From Zanthoxylum bungeanum (lineage: Eukaryota > Streptophyta > Magnoliopsida > Sapindales > Rutaceae): DNA of 64,000 bases. The notes below the pieces were generated by a model. The model ran no database searches and was not told where the DNA came from. It saw nothing but the letters and a program-made list of their open reading frames with translations. Of this stretch, positions 34,841-46,509 are shown one piece after another. Numbering within the stretch: position 1 is the first letter of the stretch; each line of letters starts with the position of its first letter. A program made the translations under genes and the position numbers. Location: assembly GCA_019454045.1 (NCBI GenBank), contig SKCR01038870.1:124001-188000 (forward strand). Direction: 5' to 3'.

Positions 34841-35494
34841 ATGGAAGCCATTTCAAGAAGACGAGTTGAAAACATCTGTGTGTTTTGCGGTACTAGTGTT
34901 GGTACTAAGCCACAATACGTAGAAGCAGCACATGAATTGGATCGAGTCTTAGCTGCAAGAAATATGCACTTAGTATATGGCGGAGGCAATCTTGGACTAA
35001 TGGGGATCGTTTCAAAGGCCGTACAGGAAGGAGGCAGTCACGTTTTGGGAATCATCCCAAAACCCTTGACAGAGGCAAATCTTATTGAACCATCAAACGG
35101 AGAGGAACTGATCGTGTCAGGTATGTCTGAACGATTGATAGAAATGATTAACTGTGCTGATGCTTTTATTGCTTTGCCAGGTGGCTTGGGCACATTGGAG
35201 GAAATTTTTATAGTGTTATATTGGGCGAACCTGAACATACACCAGAAACCGCTTGGACTGTACAACGTTGAAGGATTTTATGATTTTATTTGTGTGTTTC
35301 TTGATGATGCTCGGAGAAATGGGTTCGTGTCAAAACCTTTAAAAGAACTCCTCTTCACTGCCAGAACTGCTCCGGATCTAATAGACCAACTCTTAGCCTA
35401 TGAACCACAAGTTGACCCTATCCTTTCAAAGATAAATTGGTCTGAGGACGATCGTGGTAAGAGGCGTCGGATTAATCTGGATCTTAACCTTTAA
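34841..35494 (+). CDS. LOG: LONELY GUY (LOG)-like cytokinin riboside 5'-monophosphate phosphoribohydrolase, captured inside Athila element
   Basis: An intact 217-codon intronless ORF. LOG enzymes release active cytokinin bases from cytokinin riboside 5'-monophosphates in the cytosol and nucleus. The family signatures are present: ICVFCGTS at residues 11-18, GGGNLGLMG at 47-55 (usual GGGSxGLMG), MSERLIEM at 95-102 keeping the Arg, and PGGLGTLEE at 113-121 (usual PGGYGTxEE), which contribute to nucleotide binding and catalysis. Length fits the family (about 200-230). Host LOG genes have several introns; this copy has none, suggesting capture through an mRNA. Unusual points: Leu for the usual Tyr at 116, Leu for the usual Lys after Arg98, and a C-terminal GKRRRINLDLNL tail. 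A TTTTCAG acceptor-like site lies about 54 bp upstream of the ATG. It sits between pol and the 3' LTR in element orientation. Enzyme activity is inferred, not shown. Confidence 0.92.
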   Translation: MEAISRRRVENICVFCGTSVGTKPQYVEAAHELDRVLAARNMHLVYGGGNLGLMGIVSKAVQEGGSHVLGIIPKPLTEANLIEPSNGEELIVSGMSERLIEMINCADAFIALPGGLGTLEEIFIVLYWANLNIHQKPLGLYNVEGFYDFICVFLDDARRNGFVSKPLKELLFTARTAPDLIDQLLAYEPQVDPILSKINWSEDDRGKRRRINLDLNL

Positions 35495-36808
35495 TTTCCT
35501 ATAGAATTTCAGCTAACCAGGTATTATCTTCTAAACTCTTCTTCTACTGTTTAAGACATTGGGGACAATGTCTCATTTAGGTTTGGGGGAGGGGATTTGT
35601 TGATCAGTACCTTATTTTTAATCTGTGTGTTGTTTTTATTTTTAGTCCGAAATTTTTTCGAAAAATACAAAAAAAAATTTGAAAAATTTTCAAAAATTAC
35701 AAAAATATTTTGCGTTTTTATGTTTTTATTTTGACTAAAAATGTGAAATTGGTAAGAGATAGCTGAGGAAGGAGCTTCCACTCCTGAGACGTATCTCAAA
35801 CCTATTTCGGAACAAGTTAATTTTTGTTTATTTCCTTTTGAATTATTTAATTTGTGAATTCTCCATAAAACTGACTAAAATGGATCTTCATATGCCCAAT
35901 TGACAGGTATTATCAACATACATAGAAACATACAGATATGAGCTAAAATTGAAAAGTTTGTAATATTCAGTGCTCTAGTTTAATTGGAGGAAGCATCTCA
36001 AAATGCAATGGAGTCAAAAAAAAAATCTGAGATCCGAGTTATTAAGTCTGTAAGGGTGTTTTAACACCTAGTGCCCTAAAGCCAACTGGTTTGGGAGTCA
36101 CTAGCCCAAAGCTCGCTACATGGATCAAAGATGCTGCAAAAAATATATATATATGAATTCAGAGTAATTAAGTCTGTATGGGTGTCTTAACACCTGGTGC
36201 CCTAAAGCCAACTGGTTTGGGAGTCACCGACCCAACACTCGCTACATAGATGGAAGATATTGTATATAAATAAAATAAAAAATCAAAGAAAAAAATCAGA
36301 AATATCCGAAAAATTATTCCATTGCTGCAAAAAGGTGTGAATTCTGATAAAACTTTAGGACACAAATAATACTCTCTTATCAACTGCACTTATGACTGTT
36401 GTGGGCAAAAATGAGTTGTTTAATATTTTGTTGGCTGTGTATATGGAGAATGGTAAATATAATCGGAGAATTTACTTATTCAGTAATTTAGATTGAAAGA
36501 AAACAACTAGTAACTTGGAGTAGAAGTTTCACCTGATTAGTCACTAACTTCTTTATTCTCTTTTCGCTTGTCTTTTTGCTTTTGTGTGCATTAGTTTCAC
36601 TACATTTTTTACTTTTGTAAAACGTTTGTGGGTATCGTTGCCGTAAGCCCTCACGAGACTATAACTCGTCCACTAGGGACACCTAGGGGTTTAAAGGTTT
36701 GTTGCATATGCTAAATGCAACTGTGATCCCTACGAAAGTGGCTTAGTTTAATTTTAATTGTTTCTGGTATTTTATTTTGTTGTTTTGCTCGAGCACTAGC
36801 AAAATGTT
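35495..36808 (+). other. Athila 3' non-coding leader
   Basis: Begins with the GACATTGGGGACAATGTC inverted motif (35556-35573) and GGTTTGGGGGAGGGG, common after the coding region of Athila elements. It contains an AT-rich stretch and a duplicated segment of about 90 bp (near 36039-36130 and 36166-36255, CCTAAAGCCAACTGGTTTGG). No gene. Confidence 0.7.
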
Positions 36809-36819
36809 AGGTTTGGGGG
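36809..36819 (+). promoter_or_regulatory. Polypurine tract of Athila element
   Basis: AGGTTTGGGGG directly precedes the 3' LTR start TGTGATGAGCG. Confidence 0.75.
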
Positions 36820-38867
36820 TGTGATGAGCGAAAATATATCAATATTTACCGCCCTTTTTACTTAATATTTTGTTTAGTTTCTCGGGTTTGATGAACGTTT
36901 TGACGTGGTTTAGTTTATTTTGCAGATAAAATAATATTGGGATGCAATGAAATCATTTAGGACGAAATGTGGGTCAAATAAGGGCAAAAAATTGGACTTG
37001 ACATATTAATTTTGGAGATTGGAAACTTGAAAGGGCGTTTTAACGAAGTGCAGTTTTGGAAATTCCAGTTTTGTGCATCTGTCATATTTTGTGCATAACA
37101 TTTTACTCCAATATCGGATTGAGCTGATTCAAGCTCCAGATTAAAGAATACTCAAAGATCTACAACTTTGAAAGACAAAATAATTTCTAATTCTGAAGAT
37201 TTCATGCCCGAAATTGATGAACCATCCAGAAGTGTGTTTGTGTAATTATTAAAGTCATTTTCACAAAGCAAAAAATAAATTAATAAATAAAAAATAAAAA
37301 TTATCAAATCACCACCAAACATGATAAACAATTAGTGGAGCAATTAATAATGGATTTGGTGGAGCAATTAGTGGAGCAATTAATAATGGATTTGGTGGAT
37401 GATTTGATGGAGGCAAAATTTTGCCTATAAATACCAAGCCATTTCATTTATAAAATTCATACTTTCTTCTAAGGAATTCTTTAAGAATACTAAGAATATT
37501 GTATCTTGTTTGTTTATTTACAGCTTTCAGTAATTAATTTCCGCTTTCGCACTTTCCTTTCTTTACTTTTCAGTTTTCACTTTCCGTAATTTACTTTTAC
37601 GCACAGTACTTTTCTTTCTTTAATTTTCAGTTTTTACTTTTTAGTAATGAGGAGGTAACCTCCCCATGCTAGGGTGAAAGATAATTCTTTTACTATTTCT
37701 ATTTAGATTAATCTCCCTTTAATATAATATATTCACTATTTAAAAGTTGACTTAAAAAGGATACCGCCAGATTGGTCGGTTGGTAATTCATTTTAATCTG
37801 GTTTAAACCTGACTAATCAAGGATACCGCCAGATTGGTCGGTTGGTAATTAAATTTTCTTACCGCCTATATGGAAGGTTTCTTTTGGTTCCGCCTTAATG
37901 GCTGGTTGGACTTAATTTGACTTAATCAGGATACCGCCTATATGGCTGGTTGGAAATGTTATCCGAAGTTTATATATTATATTATGGGAGATATCTAAAT
38001 TAGTAGTAGTAAAAGTTGATCCTTTTGCCTTAGCATTTTATTTTATTTTATTGCAATTTACTTTTTAACTTTTACTTTACCGCAATTACTTTTCAGTATT
38101 TTTACTTTATGTCTTTTAAAGCCCTAGTTATGTGTTGTAACTAAATTAGTTATCTGGGGTTGTGATGACTTTTAATATCACCGGTTTATAAAGGGTTAGA
38201 TTATAGTTTGGGTAATATAAAGATTTATTTATTGAGTCTTAATCTTAATGTTTTTTCATTAACTGGCCATTAATAAAATTGAACTGGGAAATTTAAAATG
38301 AACTAGACATAGGGATATTAAGTTTAAGACCTTAGACTCAATAGCCCACGATCTTCTTTGAGGATAGATAACCCTTTAATAGATTTCCTTACATGATATA
38401 CATATACCTGTCGGACGGGGATAGCCATAATTGGAACTTAAACTTAATGAATCCAGATAATTTGGTTGACATAGACATATGGTTCAATTGGGTTAAACTG
38501 GGTATTTGTGTCTGACCATCGACAGAGGCTTTCACATAATTTAGTGTTCCAGGTTAATAAATCAATATATTACCCAACTATAAAATAACCACTTCATCTT
38601 TAAAATGATATTGGAAGAAATCACAACCCTAGATAGTTTTTTAATATTGAATTTTCTTAAAATCTACTTTCGAACAATTTTATTTACTTGTTTTTAAATT
38701 TAGAATTGTCACCATTTCAAATCAATCAAACAACCTATTAGATACTAGTAATCATTTGACCTCATAAAATTAATAGCTTAGGTATTAAGTCCTCATGGGA
38801 TCGATACTTTTTATACTACTTGAACGATACGTGCGCTTGCGTTATACGCGTGTGTAAGCACCGGTCA
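36820..38867 (+). repeat. 3' LTR of Athila element
   Basis: 2,048 bp, the same length as the 5' LTR, with scattered single-base differences and small indels only. Confidence 0.95.
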
Positions 38868-39420
38868 ACATGGCCATGGGGAGAAACTCCGACCCTGGGC
38901 CAGGAAACACAATAAGGTCTTAGTGGGATGCACCCAACCCCGAGGCTAAGATCACTTAGCCACAAGGGAATCTTCCCTCATTGTGCCATTCAATACATGG
39001 TCATGAGGGAGAAACTCTGACCTCATGCCATCAAACACAATAAGGTCTCGATGGGACGTACTCGATCCCGAGCCGCTAAGACCACTTGGCCACAAGGAAA
39101 TGTTCGCTCATTGTGCCATTCAATACATGACCATGGGGGAGAAACTCTGACCCCATGCTAGAAAACATAATAAAGTCTCGATGGGACGTACCCGACCCTG
39201 AGCCTTTAAGACCGCTTGACCACAAGGGAATGTTCCCTCATTGTGCCATTTAATACATGCCCATGAGAGATAAACTCTGATCCCATGCCAGCAAACACAA
39301 TAAGGTCTCAGTGGGATGTACCCGACCCCGAGCCGCTAAGACTGCTTGGCCACAAGGGAATTTTCCTTCTTATGCCACTAAAGCAACATGGCCTTGGCGA
39401 AACGAATGCAGCCTCGAGCT
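38868..39420. repeat. 129-bp minisatellite, right part
   Basis: At least four more units with AATAAGGTCT words at about 38911, 39041, 39170 and 39299, about 129 bp apart. Joining 26590 to 38868 gives a continuous array, which proves the Athila element inserted into it. Confidence 0.9.
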
Positions 39421-40379
39421 ATTAAAATTATTTTCGAGAGGTTATGAGGGGAAGATTTTCAACCTCCGGCCATCCTTACGAACATTGATAGTGGTGTCCC
39501 ACACCAAATTGCACAAAAAAATAAAATAAGACGACAAATATGATGAGGGTGACGTATCACACACTCCACACTGACCCAAAAAAAATCGAGGGAACTGAAG
39601 TAGCGTCATGCCCCACGTTACCCAAAACAATAATTTTTAATCTTACAATCCAGACGTCCCGACCGAGCTACGGACTGTAGGGGTGACCAACGCCATATGG
39701 AGAGTGTCAATATGATTGGAAAAACCATAGCCTCGCAAACACCACAGAGGCCTTCCTACCTTCCCCGTGCTATGCTTGACAGGTCCGAACTGGGATGGCC
39801 AACGCCACATGGGCATTTCCCGTCCCCGTGCTAGGCGCATCCCGAGGCTGAAAATGCCACGAAGGCCTGTGGGCCCTCCCCGTGCTATGCACTTCCATCT
39901 CTAATGAGCTGCAAACGTCATAGAGGAATTGTCCATCCCCATGCTATGCATGAACCCGAGGATACCGTAGTATCTCACATCTGTCTTCAATCCATACGTG
40001 CGATGGTTACCTTGGGGCACCAAACACAGCGTAAGTGTTCTAGCTCTTATTCCCTAAAGGTACAAGTCATTAGGGATCAACGTTCCACCCCGGGGATTTG
40101 GTAATGACATTGGGGATTGGTATGCCATGGGGGTTCACGTCTTCTCCACATGTTTTACACCTCTTGATGCGTCCTTGTCACGAGTATTTCACAAGAATAT
40201 TATACAAGTCTCTCCCATCCAAATAATGAACAGGCATGGAAGAACAAGTTTCTATTTAAAAATTGGAAAACTTTATTCATATTATTGGGATCTATTGTCA
40301 TTATTACAACTCTTTGACTTTGAGGGTCATTCTAAGAGAAACTTTACTGAAAATATCTTCTCAGCATCCCAGTATTCTA
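39421..40379 (-). other. Tat element region between minisatellite and pol
   Basis: Contains an irregular repeat around CCCCGTGCTATGC at about 39640-39950 and otherwise no coding similarity. Confidence 0.5.
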
Positions 40380-43300
40380 TGACTTTTTGAGTTGGGTACC
40401 ATCCAACTACCTCAGGCGATAGGTACCCGGCCTGATGACTTCAGCAACTTTGTATGACCCTTCTCACTTGGCTCCCAAGGAGCCCTCCTCTGGCAGGGTC
40501 ACCCATCTCAGGACCAAGTCTCTAGGGCAAAAAACTAACACTCTGACCCTCTTGTTGTAAAAACGCTCCATTCTTTGCTGATACACTATTATCTTGAGTG
40601 TTGACTTCTTCTTTTTTCCTCTATTAGGTCGAGGTGGTGTCTGATGAGTTCTTCATTTTTTCCTTCCTCAAAGTGATGTACTTGTTGGGTCGTTATCCTG
40701 ATTTCTGCTAGGATGACTGCTTCACATTCGTAAACTAAGGAAAATGGGGTTTCTCCCGTTGAGTCATTGTAGGTTTTCCGATGCGCCCATAATACCTCTG
40801 GCAGATCCTCAACTCACGGAACTTTACATGACCCGAGCCTGGCCTTCAGATTATTCTTTATGGTCTTATTTGCTGACTCTACTTTCCCGTTTGACTTTGG
40901 GTGGGCAGGTGAAGCAAATATCAAAATAATCTGGATATCCTCACAGAGTTTCCTGAAACCCGTCCTATCGAAATGTTTTCCATTGTCTGTGATGATAGCC
41001 CTGAGAATCCCGAATCGGTATACAATATGCTTTTTGACAAACTCGGTGGCATATGTGAAATAATCAATTACCACGATTGCGAACTTTGTATGACCCTGTC
41101 CCGTAGGCATAGGTTCGATAATATCTAGCCCTCACTGTGAGAATAGTCAAAGACTTGACAAAGTGGCCAGCTGCTCGGGCGGTTAGTGAGGCACATTGGC
41201 ATTCTTTTGGCACCCATCACATGCTCGGGCAACCTCGACCCGTCCTTATACATTGTTGGCCAGAAGAAACCTTGCATGAGCGCCTTATGAGCGATTGACT
41301 TACGACCGGAATGGCTTCCACAGATTCCCTCGTGGATTTCTTTGAGCACATAGTTCGCCTCATCGGGCCACAGACACCTAAGATACGACATCGTGTAACC
41401 CCTCCGGTACAACACCGCATCTATCAAGCAAAACAGTGCACTTTGGTATTTCAGTTTCCTTGCCTTTTCTTGTCTTTCGGTAAGTCCCCCGCTTCTAAGT
41501 ATCTCCTGATCAGGTCCATCCAGGTTGGTTTGGTCTCAACTTCCACCTCCACCATGCTTTTTTCTCCTACACATTTTGGTTCCAAAATTTCCAAGGGCAT
41601 ATTCCGAGGAATTGTTTACTTGATGGACGACGCAAACCCAACCAATAAATCTGCATGTTGTTCTCTCGTCCAATCTGCTCGAATGTCACAACCCTCATTC
41701 CTCCAGTGAGCTTTCTCACCTCCACGAGGTAGCCTATCATGCTAAGTTCCTTGCTTGGAACTCGTCATTCAGCTGCTAGACAGCCAACCGTGAGTCACTT
41801 TTCACCACCACATCATTTACCCCAACCGCCCCACAAAGCCTTAGACTGGCCAGAATGGCTGTGTATTTTGCCTCATTGTTGGTTGCTTCAAAGGCAGACC
41901 TCAGTGCATAGCTTAATTCTTCACCTTTAGTACTTTTGAGAATTATCCCGACGCCATACCCCTATGAGCTGACCGACCCATCAACAAATAGTTCCCATTT
42001 CCCCTAATCGAGTATCATAACCTGGGGTCCCGTGAAATCTGCTATAAAGTCTGCCAGAGCTTGCCCTTTGATTGACATCTGGGACATATAGGATATGTCA
42101 TATTCTCTTAGCTTCACAGACCACTTGACAAGACGACCTGAGGTCTCAGGCTTATGCAATATCTACTTAAGTGGGTGGTCAATATATACCATAATGGGGT
42201 GAGCTTAAAAATAGGGACGCAACTTTCTTGCTGTTGTGACCAATGATAAATCCACCAGTTCGTGGGCCGGTTATCGAGTTTCTGGATCTAGCAAGGCCTT
42301 ACTAGTGTAATATACTAGCCTCTGGATTTTTCTACTACTTGTACTAACACTGAGCTAACAGCATATTCAGAAACAACCAAGTATAAAAATAGCGTCTCAC
42401 CTGAGATTGGTTTAGCCAGAAGTGAGGGCCGGGTCAAGTATTCATTAAGCTGCTGGAACGCATCCTCGCATTCGCTCATCCAGTTGAGTTCATTCTTGCC
42501 TTTTTGATCAGCTGGAAGAAAATATGGCACCTGTCAGTGGCCTTGGAAATGAACCGGTGGAATGCTGTCACCTGACCAGTTAAGTTTTGCACCTCATTCA
42601 CCATCCTAGGAGATTTCAAATCTAGCACTACTATTATTTTCTGAGGATTCACCTCGATGCCTCTTGCACTGACCGTATACCCCAAGAATTTTCCTGAAGA
42701 CACCCCGAAGGCACACTTGTCTGGTTTCAGCCTCATATTGTACTTCCTTAAGAGCTCAAATGTTCCCCTGAGGTTACCGAGATGGTCCTCGGGCTTTACA
42801 GTCATCGTGATCATGTCATCAACATAGATATGCATTGTCTTGCCGATGAGTGGCTTGAAGACCTTGTTCACCAATCTCTTATATGTAGCCCCGACATTCT
42901 TCAATCCAAAATGCATTACTTTGCAGCAATACAGCCCTTGGTCGGTGATGAAAGTTGTTTTCACCCCATCCTCATGATGCATTCTAATCTGATTGTATCC
43001 CGAGAAGGCGTCCATAAAACTGAGAAGGCCATAGCAGGCTTTCGAATCCTCCAACTAATCCACATTCAGTATGGGAAGCTTTCTTTCGGACATGCTTTTT
43101 TCAGATCAGCGAAATCTATAAACATTCTCTACTTCCCACTGGCCTTCTTTACCAAGACCACAATCGATACTCACTCCGGGTATTTGGCCTCCCTAATAAA
43201 CTTTCATCAAATTTTCAACCTTTGCGTCGATAGCCTTGTACCGCTCTTGATTAAAAATCCTTCTCATTTGCTTCACTGATTTATGAGCACGATCAACTGT

Positions 43301-44073
43301 CAGGCGGTGACTGATGAATTAGAAGTCAATCTCAGGCATGTCCCCATGATCCTATACAAAGACATCCACGTACTCCTTCAGAAAATCTAACAAATGTTCC
43401 TTCAAACTTGACTTCAGCCCGACCCCAACCTTAATCCTCTTCCCGTGGCAAAAAAAGTTCTACCGACTCCAATTCCTCTCCTACCTCTAGCTAAGCGGGG
43501 TCCTCGGGTCGGGGATCAATTGACTCTACCTCTACCACTTCATCATCTCTTTCTTTTCTTTTCGCCCTTGCTTCTTCAATACACTGAGTTTCTTTCTAAA
43601 TGGCTACAAAACAACTCCTCGCTACCTTCTGGCTTCCACGGACTACCCCGACTCCTTCTCTGGTCGAGAATTTCAACTTCAGGTAATGACTTGACATTGC
43701 TGCCCTCAACTTCATCATGAAGAGCCTTCGCAAAATCACTTGATTCTTGCTTATACAGTCCACCATGGTGAAATCCATCATAATAATCCAGGTATAGGGG
43801 TTGTCCCAATGGTCATCGTAAGCTGCACCCGACACAGTGGAACAATAGTTTCCCCCCACCAAACCTATACAACGGAGTTGCGTCCTGAAGCAAAGTGGTG
43901 AACTTCACACCCAAGCTATCCAATGCTTCTTTGGATATAATATCTAATGTGCTCTCAGGGTCCACTAAGATCATGTCCACCTCTGTTCCGCCAATATTGA
44001 CCTTGATTAGCAATGCATCATCATGTGGATAACTAACGCCGTGAGCGTCTTCTACAATGAACATTATTGACAC
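40380..44073 (-). pseudogene. Tat-type gypsy protease-RT-RNase H-integrase, degenerate
   Basis: Minus strand. Protease-like PHDDALLIKVNIGGTEVDM and VDPESTLDI (43813-44073) has the usual Asp-Thr/Ser-Gly altered. RT has LLSFMDAFSGYNQIRMH, the catalytic YVDDMI and FLGYTVSARGIEVNP (about 42560-43054). A first RNase H follows (about 42320-42530). A second RNase H-like domain has WELFVDGSVSS and NNEAKYTAILASLRL (about 41830-42000), as in dual-RNase-H Tat elements. The integrase zinc region is at 41125-41427, its core IITDNGKHFDRTGF is in 40814-41110, and its tail ends near 40390. Stops and frameshifts throughout make it inactive. Confidence 0.85.
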
Positions 44074-44088
44074 TAGCCTCGTTTCTTG

Positions 44089-44521
44089 TGTTGGGGTAGT
44101 TGTGGAACCCCTAGGATCAGTGTAATTTTAAATAATTTAATAAAATATTATATTTCATTACGAGTGTATAGGAAAAATCTGGGGCTGAATCGAAGTCCGT
44201 AAGCTCAAGAACGAGCGAAAAAAATTCAGTGCACGCGCGCACTGTGCGCGCAATCAGCACATGTTTTTTTTATTTTCTTTCTAATCCTTCAGCTGTCTGG
44301 AGCTGAAGGAATTACGGTATTTTACCTTAATTTCTTCCACCTTCCCGAAACACTTCAAAAACACCAAAAATTAATTTTTAACATCAAAACCAACATCAAC
44401 ATGTGTTATAGAATAAAAATCAAGTTTTTCAAAATATAAAATATTTTTACAAAAACATAAATTTATTCTAAATACGTACTTGCGTAAATTTTGAATCCAA
44501 TACACAAAATTAGTGGGAACA
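44089..44521. mobile_element. Putative solo LTR inserted between gag and protease
   Basis: 433 bp from TGTTGGGGTAGTT to GTGGGAACA, flanked by TCTTG (44084-44088) and CCTTG (44522-44526), a 5-bp duplication with one mismatch. It interrupts the upstream edge of the protease. A related start, TGTTGGGGTGGTTATGGAAC, appears at 63884, supporting an LTR identity. Confidence 0.6.
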
Positions 44522-44526
44522 CCTTG

Positions 44527-45300
44527 CAGATCGCCTTTCCTACCGTTCATTGTACCTCCATCAGCAAAATAAATTTTTTAGCATGAGATTTGGGGTCTGT
44601 ATTGCATTTGTAGACATCATCATGGACATGGTGAACTTTCGTGGGAACTCTATCGCTAACACCTCATTCGTAAAAGGGGATGATGTCTATACATCTTGGT
44701 CAGCCTGAGCTTCTCCTTTCATGTTTTCTTCTCAATTTTTCATCTCTCTCCTAAACTAATTCCTCATTTGGCTCTTGGAGCTATCTTACTCTCGTCTGAA
44801 GGCTTCTTCGCGCCTCTCACTCCAAGGGTAGTACCTTCCATGGTTGGGAGCCTCATGCCTCCTCTCTGAATACCGTTTCAGGTCACTTTCCCCGAAACAC
44901 GGGCTATTATTGGATGATTTTTGAGGTTCATCTGTCGTCTTCTTCTTCCCATGGCTCCTCTACAGGTGCGGCGCTAGCCACAACTACATACCTCATTCTC
45001 TGGGCATTTCTCTTCTCAATTTCTCAATCTTCGTCCGGTTCGGCGACTCTCTTCCTTTTTCTTATCTTATATTTCCTTTTTACTGGGACCCTCTTACTTC
45101 TGTTCTCCTGCTTTCTTTTGTAATCTCTCCATTTTTTTCATCATAGCCTTCATGAAGGCTTGAGTTGCTTCCCTCTCCTTTCGAGCATTATCCATTTCCT
45201 GTCGTAGGGTTTCTCTCATCCTCTCCATCCATTCCGATGTTGAAGTCTCTGAAGCCCGGTGGTTTCCCTATCCTGCCATTATTTTAACGTGTTTGCTGAT
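44527..45300 (-). pseudogene. Degenerate gag remnant of the Tat element
   Basis: The minus strand gives broken charged frames such as MDNARKEREATQAFMKAMMK (near 45160-45200). The usual Gag core is not visible and stops are frequent. The assignment rests on position between the primer site and protease. Confidence 0.45.
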
Positions 45301-45308
45301 TTTTGTAT

Positions 45309-45321
45309 GGATTTTGTCCCA
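45309..45321 (-). promoter_or_regulatory. Candidate primer-binding site of Tat element
   Basis: On the minus strand TGGGACAAAATCC begins one base after the 5' LTR end. The TGG could pair with a tRNA CCA end; the tRNA was not identified. Confidence 0.4.
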
Positions 45322-45322
45322 A

Positions 45323-46328
45323 TGGTGATATGTGAATTCAACCCCTCGAACAAAGCTCCCTCAATCAAGTGAATTTGTTTGGTTAGTTGGGAACCAAAGC
45401 AAACATAGCAAGCAAACGAAAAATCATTGGGGAAAACAAAAGATTAATGTGGTTCGGCGTAGAATTGCTCCAACCTACGTCCACGAGAGTAAAGAGAAGA
45501 AATTTTATTACTTGATCGGGTTAAAACCAACCAACTTACTCTATCTCTATCACTAAATCTTCGGGTCTTTCTTTACAAGTGAAGAAATATCAAAATTGCT
45601 AACAAAAAATCCAATTCTTTGAATTGAGTCTTTGATTCCTTTATATAGACTTCTGAATCTACTGTTCTGTCAAGCCACGACGTCTGCCCACGTTATTCTG
45701 ACATTATTGTCCATGCTTCTTTTCCCCAACCACTCTACAAATAGTAGCTTTGATTTCTGACTCAACCACCATTTTGTCAGTTGAAGGCCATCATTCCAAC
45801 CTTTTGCCTACTGCTACACGTTCTGCCAACGTGACAGTCCGCAACCTAACAACCCCAGCATTGTTCCACCTGTCAGAGTCTCTTCCCAAGGGAAGTCACT
45901 GATTTACTCTCGTCATATCAGCCTTCTAGAGGCCCAAACTTTCATGTAGGGCATGTGTCATGTGCTCTGAAGTACTGGATATCTTGTGGTCTCAACTCTG
46001 CTCCTCGGGTCGGTGTGCTAAGGTGAATCATGATTGATCATCTCTTCCAACTTCCTCAACATGGTCGGGTCGGCAAGCTCAAACCGTCTTGGATCGGCCT
46101 CCACTAGTGCTCAAGTGATTCCAAATCTATTACTTCTTAAGGTCGATTAGGTATCCCAACTCCACTTCATCAGCCGGTATTGCTCTTGGTAAGATTGTAA
46201 TATAATGGGCTCAGGTCCCTTATCTGATTGCGGCCTCTCTGGGCCCTCATCATTCTCTTGATCAAGCACAATCCCCATTTTACCTTTCATCGGGATTCTA
46301 ATTTAATGGTGGTGAAAAACCATCATCA
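45323..46328 (-). repeat. 5' LTR (element orientation) of Tat element
   Basis: 1,006 bp, homologous to 20457-21886 without the MITE. Confidence 0.88.
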
Positions 46329-46415
46329 ATAAATAATTTCATTTCATCTCTGAATCTGAAAGAGAACAATAAAAGATAAAATAGTTTTCAGTGAGTACTG
46401 CTGTTTTGTGGACGT

Positions 46416-46503
46416 GAATAATAATAATAATAATAATAATAAATAATAATAATAATAATAATTCTTTTTAATAACAATAATGATTTTTAATAATAATAAT
46501 AAT
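46416..46503. repeat. AAT microsatellite
   Basis: (AAT)n at 46416-46463 with a shorter relic at 46490-46503. Confidence 0.95.
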
Positions 46504-46509
46504 ACTTTT

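Larger units (their letters stand above)
26591..38867 (+). mobile_element. Athila-type Ty3/gypsy retrotransposon carrying a LOG gene
   Basis: Two LTRs of equal length (26591-28638 and 36820-38867, 2,048 bp each) begin TGTGATGAGCG and end CACCGGTCA. The internal region has a tRNA-Asp-type primer site, Athila-like Gag, protease, RT, RNase H and integrase, then two extra ORFs, a non-coding 3' leader and a polypurine tract. The flanks ATAAA and ACATG do not match, so the target duplication has mutated or been lost. The interrupted 129-bp minisatellite still shows the insertion point. Confidence 0.93.
20457..46328 (-). mobile_element. Tat-lineage Ty3/gypsy element with antisense ORF, hosting a nested Athila element
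   Basis: LTRs at 45323-46328 (1,006 bp) and 20457-21886 (1,430 bp, about 1,003 bp after removing a MITE) share the TGGTGATATG start and CCATCATCA end. On the minus strand the order is 5' LTR, primer site candidate, gag remnant, protease, RT, two RNase H-like regions, integrase, minisatellite, an ORF in the opposite direction, 3' LTR. An extra RNase H and an antisense ORF fit the Tat clade. I could not find a matching target duplication. Many in-frame stops make it inactive. Confidence 0.82.

Noticed and set aside
26586..38872. Perfect 5-bp target duplication for the Athila element
   Set aside because: Flanks ATAAA and ACATG do not match; only the split minisatellite supports the insertion point.
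20452..46333. Target duplication for the Tat element
   Set aside because: Left flank TCCAA and right flank ATAAA differ, so none is claimed.
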